This document shows, piece after piece, positions 48,984 through 59,869 of a stretch of 64,000 bases of DNA. Position 1 is the stretch's first letter; each line of letters begins with the position of its first letter. The notes beneath the pieces were generated by a model. The model was given only the letters and a program-made list of their open reading frames with translations, did not search any database and had not been told where the DNA came from. A program made the position numbers and the translations under genes. Source of the DNA: Liolophura sinensis (Eukaryota > Mollusca > Polyplacophora > Chitonida > Chitonidae); contig NC_088300.1 of assembly GCF_032854445.1 (NCBI RefSeq), forward strand, positions 70,034,984 to 70,098,983, given 5' to 3'.

Positions 48984-49343
48984 GAGTGAGTGAGTGCTTG
49001 GGGTTTAACGTCGTACTCAACAATTTTTCAGTCATATGACGACGAAGGAATCATTAGGGTGCATGCACGTGTAATGTGCCTCCTTGTTGCAGGACGGATT
49101 TCCACCGCTCTTTTATTTAGTGCTGCATCACTGAGACGACTTACCGAAGGCAAGTAAGCCGTCCCGCCCGAGCCATTATACTGATACGGGTCAACCAGTC
49201 GTTGCACTATCCCCTTCATGCTGAACGCCAAGCGAGGAAGTTACAACTTCCTCTTTTAAAGTCTTAGGTGTGACTCGACCAAGGATTGATCCTGGATCTA
49301 CCGGTCCCGGAGCGGACGCTCTACCAACTGTGCTATCCGGGCC
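48984..49343 (-). mobile_element. tRNA-derived SINE with clear A and B boxes, about 360 bp
   Basis: Read on the minus strand it starts GGCCCGGATAGCACAGTTGG. That is a good RNA polymerase III A box (TAGCACAGTTGG). A B-box-like GGATCAATCC follows some 40 bp on. The 3' region shares the GTACTCAACAATTTTTCAGT motif with the other SINE family. The central body is different, so this is a second subfamily with a common tail. Confidence 0.85.
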
Positions 49344-49811
49344 GGTCTTTCCCTTTGAATAGTAGGCCTATCCTGACGGCTACACTATGACAACAAACTT
49401 CTCATTTGTTTAGGTAGAAAGGTTATGGTGCTATAAATTAGTAACGAGACCATGGAAAGTTTATTAATGCAAAACGTACAAGAGATACCTTACTTTTTCA
49501 AGAGTTCTACTTCTGTTTTCTTATGTGGGAGAGTGATATGTGGGAAAGTTCGTCAGAAACTTGTCGAACTAAGATTGCGTCCACACACATATATCCGTCA
49601 TTAAAAAATAAATAAATAAATAAGCAAGTATACAAGTACTGTGTGTGTCGAAGTTTTGCCTACTAAGACTATGCCCTGTATGGAATCTAGACAGTGTAGA
49701 AAATGACCGAATCAATGATGTTGAACAATAGAGGAATACATAACAGATATAAAACAGCACACAGTGCGTCCAACAAGTAATCAGAAAAGAACATCACACG
49801 ATCGCGTGTAA

Positions 49812-50047
49812 GATTTATTTATTTAATAATTCTTTGATAGCATAGTCAAGAATTTGTCTCTGATATGATGGTTTCCACCAGGCTTCCAGCCATAAATTTT
49901 CAACACAAAGGGCAACAAATGTTGAAAGCTTGTTATCACCACGTGGGAGAATCTACAAATTCAGTCAAAGACCAGATTTGAACTTGCGCCTGGTGTGTCC
50001 GTACGGCCGAAAGGCAAGCAACGTTGATCACTCGGTCACGCTAACTG
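49812..50047 (-). mobile_element. Old SINE copy
   Basis: TTTATTTATTTAATAATTCT and AGTCAAGAATTTGTCTCTGA match the tail. The other end has GATTTGAACTTGCGCC (inverted B box) and CACTCGGTCACGCTAAC (head). The body is heavily diverged. Confidence 0.65.
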
Positions 50048-50554
50048 TTACAACACCAAGTAACACACGATATCATGTAGTTAAAGATGAGGTCAGCTAC
50101 TTTATGTTAACGTGCATTAGTTGCTTTGAAACCCTTTAACCGCAAATTCTAAGCTACGGACGTGAGATAGCACAGATAGATGAACGACGACTGTCAAGTA
50201 TAGATATGGTTTAGATTTGCAGTACTTGGAAAAGCAAGGAAATGAGGAATTTCAGCAAAATACCAGTAATCGGCCTATTTATAACTGTGATGAAAAGGTG
50301 TTATATTATCCGACATCTACAACTGTCAAGTTGTTATCTTTATTCGTCAGAAGTCTGGTGCCAACGGTTCTAGGCAGATCGCCAGATAACCCCGTGTGAG
50401 ATTCATGTGGTTATTTTGGACTTAGGCCTATTTAGGATAAACATATATACCATGAGCCCCACAGATTTTAAAGCAACAGAAGACAGCGCCGGTGTTTAAG
50501 CAGCAGAAGTTTGATAAAATTTTGTTTCCCACTTCCCAGAAGATTTAAAAGGCC

Positions 50555-51720
50555 ATGTTTCGGACTAATGTACTCAGGATGTGCACCTTACTTGTGTCGG
50601 TTGTCATCTTGTTCGTGTCGGCCAGTTCCAGTCATGAATGGGCGCCTCATGGAGAAGAAGATTTGTCGCCACCTCATGAGGAAGAGTCCCTGGAGAAAAA
50701 AGCGGCTTCTCTTGTGGACAAGCTGTCCGCGTCTTGTGACGCCACCCATGTTCTCGCTCGCTTAATTCTCCAGGAAACCGCGGAACGAGTCAAGCTTCAA
50801 GAACAAGTACGCCTACAGATGACCGGACAAGAAAACGTTACCAAAATGCAAGAAAAACTTCGCAAAGCGCTCGCTGACTTAACAGCTAAAGCACAGGAGA
50901 AAGGTAAAAACTAAGCTGTAAATGGATTTAGATGGTTTAACTTTTGTCACAAATGATCCGTTAATATCTCAAACCATGTCAAAGGTATTTCATTAACAGA
51001 AGAAATATTACAACATTCAATGAAATAAGCCTAATTTAAGGAAACCATTCCCACTGCAGTAGTTACATGGTTTAAGTATAATTTAGTTCTGAGTGCAGAT
51101 GACCGCATTTTCAGCTTCACTCCTACATTAACCACTTCAGTGTTTCATGTATACAGAAAAATTATCAACAAAAACACATTGCAGATGTATGTATTTCTTA
51201 TGGTACCACTTCATGGGACATAGGTAATACGGGCAACCACATGCCTGCAACCACTGCAGTTTTACATTTCACTATCGTAGGCTACATATTGTTGGTAATA
51301 ATTACACTTTTCATTGTAGAGCCTTTAGTGGCCTTTACAGCCAGAGTGAAATCTCACTTATCAAACCTCCAAGACTCTCAGACTATTGTCTTTGGGACTG
51401 TTGAGACTAACCTGGGAAATGCCTACAACCCCCACACAGGCATATTTACTTGTCCAGTGAACGGCGTCTACCAGTTCTTCGTCAGCATTTTGAGCTGGCC
51501 AAAAAAGCGAATCGAGACACATCTGGCAGTCAATGGCGAAGGGAGGCTACTCGTGTATTCTTCCTCAAGTGCCATGCACCATGGATCTTTGGGTACCGGC
51601 ACCATCATCTTGGAGCTTAACGAAGAAGACAAAGTACAGGTGAAACTTACCAGGAATTTTGGGGATTACATTCACTGTTGTTGGAGCACATTCTCTGGAC
51701 ATTTGCTGAGGGCTACATAG
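50555..51720 (+). CDS. Secreted C1q-domain protein, paralogue 3
   Basis: The exons are 50555-50903 and 51320-51720, with a phase-1 intron (AAA-G, GTAAAA donor; TTGTAG acceptor). They encode 249 residues. The signal peptide covers residues 1-26 (hydrophobic TLLVSVVILFVSA). The helical segment at about 45-116 includes LVDKLSASCDATHVLARLIL and an NVT site at 94-96, both closely matching paralogue 1. The C1q domain spans 117-247 with GIFTCPVNGVYQFFVSIL and YIHCCWSTFSGHLL. The intron is only 416 bp and free of minisatellite. An AATAAA lies 120 bp after the stop. It is closer to paralogue 1 in the N-terminal half than to paralogue 2. Confidence 0.93.
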
Positions 51721-51839
51721 AGTTGCAGCCACGATGACTTTTCAAACCAACAATTACTTACAAAAAATGTCTGACATTTTAGAAGGAACTTTGTGACAGT
51801 ATTATTGATGGAGAATTCTATACACCTTCTTCGGTATTT

Positions 51840-51845
51840 AATAAA
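51840..51845 (+). terminator. Poly(A) signal AATAAA of C1q paralogue 3
   Basis: A canonical AATAAA lies 120 bp downstream of the TAG stop of the third C1q gene, in AT-rich sequence. The position is plausible, but no cleavage site is proven. Confidence 0.5.
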
Positions 51846-52099
51846 TTGATCTTAAAAACATTACTTCATTTCTAGTAATAAAACAAACTGTAGATCCGCG
51901 ATTTTAATACAACTGTGCTTCCGTTAAAAAGGCCAGTTGAGAGTTTCACGGAGGTTTGAAATGCAAGACCTATGTTCTGCAATATAAATGAATAATTATG
52001 GTTTCATGGGACGCTGGCACAATGAAATCAAATGGCTGAACTAAACACATTTCCAGGTAGTTAGTACGCAATGAGGAGATATCAGATATGACCGAGATT

Positions 52100-52665
52100 T
52101 GTTTGTTTTATTGGTGTTTTATACTCTACTCAAGAATTTTTCACCTAGTCATCCTACAGTGAGAGGAAGTTGGAGCGCCCGGGGTAAATCACCGACCTTC
52201 GCGACAAACCCCCTGACTCCGCTTGGTACTTGACAAACCCCCGGACTTCACTTGGTACTTGACAAACCCCCGGACTTCGCTTGGTACTTGACAAACCCCC
52301 GGACTTCGCTTGGTACTCGACAAACCCGCGGACTTCGCTTGGTACTCGACAGACCCCCGAACTTCTCTTGGTACCGGTACTCGACAAACCCCCAGACTTC
52401 GCTACGTACTAGACAAACCCCCCAGACTTCGCTACGTACTAGACAAACCCCAGGACATCGCTTAGTACTCGACAAACCCCAGGACATCGCTTAGTACTCG
52501 ACAAACCCCAGGACTTCGCTACGTACTCGACAGAGCCGATGACATGAAGTCTCAGCTAAAGCAGCAAGAGTGGAGGAAGACTCGAGGACTCGCGACCTCA
52601 CTGGACAGGAGATCAATCATTGCATCGAGCCAGCGCTTTAGCCATCTGAGTTAACGAGGCTGGCC
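52100..52665 (-). mobile_element. tRNA-derived SINE with an internal 29-bp expansion
   Basis: The tail at the left includes GGTGTTTTATACTCTACTCA. The right end, read on the minus strand, has GTTAACTCAGATGGCTAAAG, a strong A-box match, and further on GGTCGCGAGTCCTC, a B-box match. Between tail and head lies the 29-bp array at 52203-52530. Confidence 0.8.
52203..52530 (+). repeat. 29-bp minisatellite inside the SINE, about 11 copies
   Basis: The unit is GACAAACCCCCGGACTTCGC plus TTGGTACTT. Copies begin at 52203, 52232, 52261 and 52290. Several frames stay open because the unit lacks stops in them. Confidence 0.97.
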
Positions 52666-53825
52666 GATATATAAAAGTCACTTTATCTGCAGAACCAGGG
52701 TAAACCTAGCCAAAAGTTAAGGATGAATACATCACATGTATGTCGGCTGTACGTGATCATGCTTTGAACCCTACCATACTGAAAATAAAGTACCAACGCG
52801 ACCCAGACAGGAACGACAACATTTGAACGACATGGCCGCATTTGCTCCAGCTTAGTACGAGAATGCGGTTTTCCGAACCTGAGATTTCAATGAGAATGAA
52901 TTGAAAACGCAGATCTTTCTTTAAATGCCGCTTTATCGACAAAATCTGTTGTTTTCGTTGAATACACCAGTAGTTCGGTAAGCATGATTTCCTGTTAATA
53001 TTTAGTGTAAAATTCGATAAAGATGTAAGGATGTTTACTACAGTAAACATGTTACGTGTTTACTATCACAGGTTTATTGTATAAACACAAGACACGTGAC
53101 TGATTTATCCTCACTGATTTAAAATGATAATAAGCATACTTCTAGAATATACTGTATTATGAGGTATATCAGATAATTTAGGTTCACTTATTTTGGCTGG
53201 TTTGAAATTGAAGTGCCCTCAGATCCTAGCTCTTAGACACGAATGGAGGTAACACTGATGAAAAGAGAAATCTCGATCCCCTCTAAAACAACGAAGACAG
53301 GATATACAATACTGCCCACCATACTGTTTTGGTGACACTATTTTTCCTAAGAGCAGAATAGCCAAATATAAACGAAAGAAAACTGGTCGGAAGTCATTTT
53401 TGTCTTGTTTCCAATTTGCGCTTACCATGATTTCAACTATATCAAAACACTATCCAGGTTTGAAAGCAATTCTTTGGCTTCATTTGAATATATTGCGTAA
53501 ACAGCATTGACAACTCGTAGAGAGCGAAATGAAAGTCAAGACGGTAGACGGCAGCCATCTTTTAGTCACGGGCACGGCGGAACGCCGCGATAAGCCAAAC
53601 AATGGTCTCAACAATGGCCAGACATTACCCAAGTTTAAAAGCGATGCTTTATTTTACTTTTGAGATATCGTCTTCACAAATCAAGTCGGATAGACGGGTA
53701 GATGACAGGATTACGGTTCTTCCAAGTTTTAACTTTCAATTTAATGACAAGTAACAGTGATGGTTTTCTTCCTTAAGACAACAACCAAACAACAGAATGG
53801 TAACAACGAATAATGCTGGAAAAAT
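52666..53825. other. Intergenic, no supported gene
   Basis: No recognisable coding or RNA feature. Confidence 0.45.
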
Positions 53826-54757
53826 CCACACATACAAATTAATGTAAGGTGTAGAGCAGCGTGTGTGTAGAGAAAGCACAAATTTATGTAAGGTATACAG
53901 CAGTGTGTATAAAGAAAGCACAAATTTATGTAAGGTGTACAGCAGTGCATGTGGAGAAAGCACAAATTTGTGTAAGGTGTACAGCAGAGTGTGTGGAGAA
54001 AGCACAAATTTATGAAAGATATACAGTGGGGTGTATAAAGCACACATTTATGTAAGGTGTACAGCAGAGTGTGTGGAGAAAGCACATATTTATGTAAGGT
54101 ATACTGCAATGTGTATAAGGAAAGCACAAATTTATGAGAGGTGTACAGCAGTGTGTATAAAGAAAGCACAAATTTATGTGAGGTGTACAGCAGTGTGTGT
54201 GGAGAAAGAACAAATTTATGTTAGGTGTACAGCAATGTGTATAAGGAAAGCACAAATTTATGTAAGGTATACAGCAGTGTGTATAAAGAAAGCACAAATT
54301 TATATAAGCTGTACAGCAGTGTGTGTGGAGAAAGCACAAATGTATGTAAGATGTACAGCAGAGTGTGTGGAGAAAGCACATACAGGTATTTATGTAAGGT
54401 ATACAGCCGTGTGTATAAAGAAGGCATAAATTTATGTGAGGTGTACAGTAGTGTGTGTGGAGAAAGCACAAATTTATGTAAGTTGTACAGCAGTGTGTAT
54501 GGAGAAAGCACAAATTTATGTGAGGTGTACAGCAGTGTGTGTGAAGAAAGTACAAATTTATGTAAGGTGTACAGCAGTATGTGTGTGGAGAAAGCACAAA
54601 TTTATGTAAGGTGTACAGCAGTGTGTGTGTGGAGAACGCACAAATTTATGTAAGGTGTACAGCAGTATGTATAAGGAAAAGCACATATTTATGTGAGGTG
54701 TACAGCAGTGTGTATGGAGAAAGCACGCATTAATGAGGTGTACAGCAGTGTAAATTC
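53826..54757 (+). repeat. 42-bp minisatellite, about 22 copies
   Basis: The unit is AGCACAAATTTATGTAAGGT, then GTACAGCAGTGTGTGTGGAG, then AA. Because 42 is a multiple of three, 14-residue periodic frames are open on both strands for up to 195 codons. There is no sign of real coding. Two unit types (GTGTGGAGAA and GTATAAAGAA) alternate irregularly. Confidence 0.97.
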
Positions 54758-55376
54758 ATGGCTATTAAGCGATTTGGATTTTACAATGACGTGTATCACT
54801 CAAGAACATCCCCTCGTAATTACTTACTTTGGCATTTGATTTTATAGCATCCGCTGAAAAGCGTGGGTTTATCCATGAGTAAATCGCATAGTTTCTGTAT
54901 CATTTTTGTATCAACAAGCAGTTTATTTCCTGCAATACATGTAATGCATACCTTGTCAGTACACCTTGTAGTTTAGGAGTGTTTATCACACTAGGGTGAC
55001 CAATAAAATGGCTTGTTGTAAAAAAAAAAAAGTGTGCTGAATATAGTCGATTCTGAATTGGGACGGAAACGTTTAGGATGACTATACAATGCAATACTCA
55101 ATTTTAACGAGCTAACTTACCTGAGCACCACAAATTCAAGGATCTCAGGATACATACAATATATATATATATATATACTTCAAGGAATACCTAGAAAATA
55201 ACATGAAGTTTCAAACTGCAGTTGGAATATAACAGAATGTAGAAAGTTAAGAAGGCATTTTATTATTTTTTTCCTATGTAAATTCTCTTCACCAAGGGAT
55301 CTTTCTCTATTTCTTCTCTATTTCTTTTTTTAAGGCATTTTGTAAATATCTGAGTTAATGTTCTTACAACCAATTA

Positions 55377-55515
55377 ACACCCTTCATTTTTTAATGCACA
55401 GGCTATCAACATTTCAACACCCTTCATTTTCTAGGGCAAAGCCTTAACATTTCAACACCCTTCATTTTCTAAGGCACAGCCTTAACATTTCAACACCCTT
55501 CATTTTCTAGGATAT
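55377..55515 (+). repeat. 38-bp minisatellite, 3-4 copies
   Basis: AACACCCTTCATTTTCTAAG plus GCACAGCCTTAACATTTC is repeated. It ends 7 bp from the stop codon (minus strand) of the gene at 55522, so it probably lies in its 3' UTR. Confidence 0.9.
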
Positions 55516-55521
55516 CAGCTA

Positions 55522-56167
55522 TCAGCTTCTTGTTAGAGACTTTTCTTTTTCTATTTTGGCAATTGCCGTAGAGACAGCCTTCTTTAAGAAAGTCTGATTT
55601 TCTGAAGAGACCACTTTTAACAGGTCAACACATTCCATGTTCATCTGAAAGTAAAAATAAAACTCTTAATGCTTGATTTCAAAATCAGTGGGAATCAATA
55701 CCATTCAAACCAATCTCCACAAATACAGAAACAGGGTATCCAACCATTTGTAATGGCACATTAGTTAAGTTATATTCGAACATATTTCAATATGTGTGTC
55801 AGTAGTTACGTTCAAAGGTAGAAGAAACTGGGTGAAGATCCCAGAAAACTACCACGCCTTGTTAACTCCTGGCAACGTCACGATCTTTTTAATGAAATGT
55901 CAAGAAATGGGATGTCATTCGTCACCAACAAGAACTGTAACAAAACTGAGCATTCTTAACCTCAAAACAGAACAGTTTCCGCACATGGAAGAACTTTCAG
56001 TCTGTTATTTTGATGCCAAAATCCAGTGGTGAGTACTTTACCTGCTTCCCATACTTCGTCACAAATGCAAGCAACAATTTTCCAAATTTTATATCCTCTG
56101 CAAAAGGTCCAGAAAACTTGGCCAGCAAATGTACAAGTGAGTGCATGACATGTCTGTCCATATCAAC
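55522..56167 (-). CDS. Last two coding exons of an unidentified helical-repeat gene, possibly FANCE-like (partial)
   Basis: Two exons are clear on the minus strand: 56042-56167 (42 codons; TTGTAG acceptor, CAG before a GTAAAG donor) and 55522-55644 (41 codons with a TGA stop; TTTCAG acceptor). Both junctions are phase 0. The first encodes an amphipathic helical segment with SLVHLLAKFSG and FGKLLLAFVTKYGKQ. The second encodes CVDLLKVVSSENQTFLKKAV and ends KSLTRS. The pattern, a paired-helix repeat followed by a terminal TFLKK helix, reminds me of the C-terminal domain of FANCE, the Fanconi anaemia core-complex subunit that bridges to FANCD2. This rests on memory of the family's general look, not on an alignment. 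Probable upstream exons lie at 61230-61302 and 61676-61704, and the 5' part is outside the window. Confidence 0.55.
55834..55962 (+). repeat. About 130-bp direct repeat, copy 1
   Basis: The segment beginning AGATCCCAGAAAACTACCAC is repeated almost exactly at 58513-58640. The two copies flank the 29-bp array at 56.6-58.25 kb. Confidence 0.9.
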
Positions 56168-56654
56168 CTACAAAAGACATACACATGCTCTAATCAACTA
56201 AAGAATAAATATGCAGTAATGAAGAGTTTTGGCCTGCGGCTGTTACAATAAGTGTGAGACAGGAAGCAATCAACATGTGGCAAACGTTGGGTCATCATCA
56301 TGAGGTTTATTCTGACAAAATGCCACATCAATGCTGCCCACTACCCTGACTACTTTTATGCAGTCATTACTAATGTAATGTACACTGACTCCAGAAATAT
56401 TTATAATTGAAAACAATGCTGGCTTCCTAAATTAAACCATGTATGAATTTTAATTTTACAATTATTTTGTATTGTTTCAAAATTCTGCATTTAATATCCA
56501 CTAGTTTGCACAGAAATGACAAATTAGGACTAGAGCCCATGATTTTTCTGTCCAAAATAAAAAAAGTTTACGTAGGTATTTACTTAGTCAATACCAACTT
56601 TAAAGAGAGGTCTTCGCACAAAAGTTAGATGAATTAAAATACTATTCCCGTATA

Positions 56655-58255
56655 AATTAAGTTCTGGGGCAAAACCTTCTACGTGTCTAAATCAGGACCA
56701 AAACCTCCCACATGTGTAAATCAGGACCAAAACCCCCTACATGTCTAACTCAGGACCAAAACCCCCTACACATCTAAATCAGGACCAAAACCCCCTACAT
56801 GTCTAAATCAGGACCAAAACCTCCTACACATCTAAATCAGGACCAAAACCCCCTACATGTCTAAATCAGGACCAAAACCTCCTACACATCTAAATCAGGA
56901 CCAAAAACCTCCTACATGTCTAAATCAGGACCAAAACCCCCTACACATCTAAATCAGGACCAAAACCCCCTACACATCTAAATCAGGACCAAAACCTCCT
57001 ACATGTCTAAATCAGGACCAAAACCCCCTACACATCTAAATAAGGGCCAAAACCTCCTACATGTCTAAATCAGGACCAAAACCTCCTACATGTCTAACTC
57101 AGGACCAAAACCCCCTACATGTCTAAATCAGGACCAAAACCTCCTACACATCTAAATCAGGACCAAAACCCCCTACACATCTAAATCAGGACCAAAACCT
57201 CCTACATGTCTAAATCAGGACCAAAACCCCCTACACATCTAAATCAGGACCAAAACCTCCTACATGTCTAAATCAGGACCAAAACCTCCTACATGTCTAA
57301 ATCAGGACCAAAACCCCCTACACATCTAAATCAGGACCAAAACCTCCTACATGTCTAAATCTGGACCAAAACCCCCTACATGTCTAAATCAGGACCAAAA
57401 CCTCCTACATGTCTAAATCAGGACTAAATCAGGACCAAAACCTCCTACATGTCTAAATCAGGACCAAAACCTCCTACATGTCTAAATCAGGACCAAAACC
57501 CCCTACACATCTAAATCAGGACCAAAACCTCCTACACATCTAAATCAGGACCAAAACCCCCTACATGTCTAACTCAGGACCAAAACCTCCTACACATCTA
57601 AATCAGGACCAAAACCTCCTACATGTCTAAATCAGGACCAAAACCCCCTACATGTCTAAATCAGGACCAAAACCTCCTACACATCTAAATCAGGACCAAA
57701 ACCTCCTACATGTCTAAATCAGGACCAAAACCTCCTACACATCTAAATCAGGACCAAAACCTCCTACATGTCTAAATCAGGACCAAAACCCCCTACATGT
57801 CCAAATCAGGACCAAAAACCTCCTACACATCTAAATCAGGACCAAAACCTCCTACACATCTAAATCAGGACCAAAACCTCCTACATGTCTAACTCAGGAC
57901 CAAAACCTCCTGCACATCTAAATCAGGACCAAAACCTCCTACATGTCTAAATCAGGACCAAAACCCCCTACATGTCCAAATCAGGACCAAAAACCTCCTA
58001 CACATCTAAATCAGGACCAAAACCTCCTACACATCTAAACCAGGACCAAAACCTCCTACACATCTAAATCAGGACCAAAACCCCCTACATGTCTAAATCA
58101 GGACCAAAACCTCCTACACATCTAAATCAGGACCAAAACCTCCTACATGTCTAAATCTGGACCAAAACCCCCTACATGTCCAAATCAGGACCAAAAACCT
58201 CCTACATGTCTTAATCAGGACCAAATCAGGACTAAAACCTCCTACATGTTTAAAT
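56655..58255 (+). repeat. 29-bp minisatellite with two unit types, about 55 copies
   Basis: The unit is AAATCAGGACCAAAACCTCC plus TACATGTCT, or the same with TACACATCT. A second variable position is CTCC or CCCC. The two types are interspersed. It lies in an intron of the minus-strand gene, bracketed by 130-bp direct repeats at 55834 and 58513. Confidence 0.98.
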
Positions 58256-58291
58256 CACAAAAAGATACAGGTATGGATAGGTTTCACAATA

Positions 58292-58351
58292 ATAGTGATG
58301 AACAAAACGACAAAAAACACTGTACGTAATGACTTATTCACTGGCTTTCGT
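58292..58351 (-). repeat. Penelope-like terminal sequence, inverted copy 1
   Basis: About 60 bp containing GAAAGCCAGTGAATAAGTC and a T-rich TTTTGTCGTTTTGTTCATCA on the minus strand. It is an inverted near-copy of 59597-59657. Next to it (minus strand) is a TTGATGATGGGAGAAGTCTC block of the kind found at Penelope-like element ends. Confidence 0.75.
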
Positions 58352-58512
58352 AGGAGACTTCTCCCATCATCAAGTGTAGTGGCAAACTGCAAAGTGGCAA
58401 TAATGTGACATGGTTTATTGGTGGGGGAAAAAATGGGCTGTACTTTGATGCTGCATTGCTCCATTATCCTTTGTTCAAACCTTTTCACACTTGAGACATT
58501 CCAATACAGAAA

Positions 58513-58640
58513 GATCCCAGAAAACTACCACACCTTGTTAACTCCTGGCAACGTCAAGATCTTTTTAATGAAATGTCAAGAAATGGGATGTCATTCGTCA
58601 CCAACCAGAACTGTAACAAAACTGAGCATTCTTAACCTGA
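58513..58640 (+). repeat. About 130-bp direct repeat, copy 2
   Basis: This is the near-identical partner of 55834-55962, with only a few differences. Its end lies next to the Penelope-like remnant, so it may be part of that element. Confidence 0.9.
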
Positions 58641-58735
58641 TTTTGTTAATATACTGACCAATTTTCAAGGTCATAGCTTGAGTAGTCTGTACACAGGGTT
58701 AACATGAAAACATAGACTCAAAAACGCACGTTCCG

Positions 58736-58936
58736 GTGACCCAAATTGCATCACTTGTCAGGTGTCATGAGGGTCACACGGAAAAATTCACTGAGGATGA
58801 ACTAAAAGCACGCATCAAGGACTACTGGAAAAAAATTACTCTTAAGGAGATTTGGGACTCAATCAGTTCAGTTTGCACCCCGTCTACCGAGAAGATCACG
58901 GACCAATTGATCGCCTTTTCAAGTAAAACAAGGTAG
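58736..58936 (+). CDS. Small open frame of unknown origin beside the Penelope-like remnant
   Basis: A 66-codon open frame rich in charged residues (HTEKFTEDELKARIKDYWKK, then a KEIWDSISSV stretch) lies between the direct repeat at 58513 and the Penelope-like fragments. Composition looks more protein-like than its surroundings. I do not recognise it. It could be a scrap of a mobile-element protein or chance. Confidence 0.2.
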   Translation: MTQIASLVRCHEGHTEKFTEDELKARIKDYWKKITLKEIWDSISSVCTPSTEKITDQLIAFSSKTR

Positions 58937-59103
58937 AACATCATTTTGAAATGTCCAGAACATGTGTTTATTACTCTATTTTGATTTTGCTCCCATGAGC
59001 AGAAATCTTCAAGGATGAAATTGAAATTTAGTCTGTATACTAAAGACATAATAGCTTTTGAGTGTGTAAATTTTTAGAAGTTGACATAAAAGGGTTTCGG
59101 AGA

Positions 59104-59418
59104 TAATAAGTGTCAAAGTTGGGCCCATTTTTTTGGCCCATCCTATATATACAGCTTGGAAATGGTTTGGTCAATAATATGCCGTGGGAATTCATTCTGT
59201 TGTAAGGTTTTCTTAAGATTATGTAATTGTCAGTGAAAAATTTATATGAGATGCATATCTGCCAAGATCTGTGAAGTAATGTTCTGATGAGGTTGGTTTT
59301 GTGGATTTTGGGTGTGACACTACTCCACCTAGTGTAAAGTCCACTGTTAGTGGGTTTCCCATAGATAATTGTTTCAACTTTGGAATTGGCCTTTGACATG
59401 AGAATGTGCACAAATGGA
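59104..59418 (-). pseudogene. Penelope-like element reverse transcriptase fragment, inverted part
   Basis: The minus strand is open for about 100 codons and contains VETIIYGKPTNSGLYTRWSS followed by a helical region with RTLLHRSWQI. This is the post-catalytic part of Penelope-like reverse transcriptases (usual block: YRKPTxTxxYLxxxS). It runs opposite to the adjoining fragment at 59413-59600, which should precede it. Decayed. Confidence 0.7.
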
Positions 59419-59600
59419 ACCTTACATTTGCCCCTACTGAATACAAACGACATGTTGATGACACTTTCTTGGCTTTCAACAGAGAAGATGATGTCAAAAA
59501 TTTCTCGCACACTTGAACTAATGTCACCCTAGTATCAAAATGACATCAGAACCTGAAACTAATCAGACTCTTCCTTTCCTAGACATTCAGTCTCTTCCGA
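59413..59600 (+). pseudogene. Penelope-like element reverse transcriptase fragment with the YVDD-type motif
   Basis: The plus strand reads EYKRHVDDTFLAFNREDDVK and, after stops and a frame slip, a piece ending LFLS or PFLDIQ depending on frame. This matches the catalytic box (xVDD) and following strand of Penelope-like reverse transcriptases. The tyrosine of YVDD is replaced by histidine, and stops are present. Confidence 0.7.
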
Positions 59601-59657
59601 AAGCTTGTGAATAAGTCCTTATCTACAAAGTGCTTTTTGTTGTTTTGTTCATCACTA
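59597..59657 (+). repeat. Penelope-like terminal sequence, inverted copy 2
   Basis: This is the plus-strand partner of 58292-58351 (GAAAGCTTGTGAATAAGTCC, then TTTTGTTGTTTTGTTCATCA). The pair brackets 1.3 kb that contains the two reverse transcriptase fragments. Confidence 0.75.
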
Positions 59658-59869
59658 GCACGACTAAATTGGGACCAAAACTGTATCAAATTGACCAAAA
59701 TGAACACTGCGTCATTTTCCGTGGGCTTAAGCATTGATTACAAAGCTATATGTGACACTATTACAAGCACATATTACAGAGTCATGTACACTCATACGTA
59801 TTTAAATTGTGAAAATAAACTTAAAATTCAATAGTAAAGGCTACCAGAACTCGAGTGTAGGAGACACAA

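Noticed and set aside
49280-49343. A tRNA gene on the minus strand
   Set aside because: A and B boxes are present, but the sequence continues into a SINE body and shared tail, and the cloverleaf is not maintained.
53741-54653. Long cysteine-rich open frames on both strands
   Set aside because: These are by-products of the 42-bp minisatellite. Both strands are open at once and there is no start or domain signal.
56655-58255. A regular array that could look like CRISPR
   Set aside because: It is a head-to-tail 29-bp minisatellite with no unique spacers, in eukaryotic DNA.
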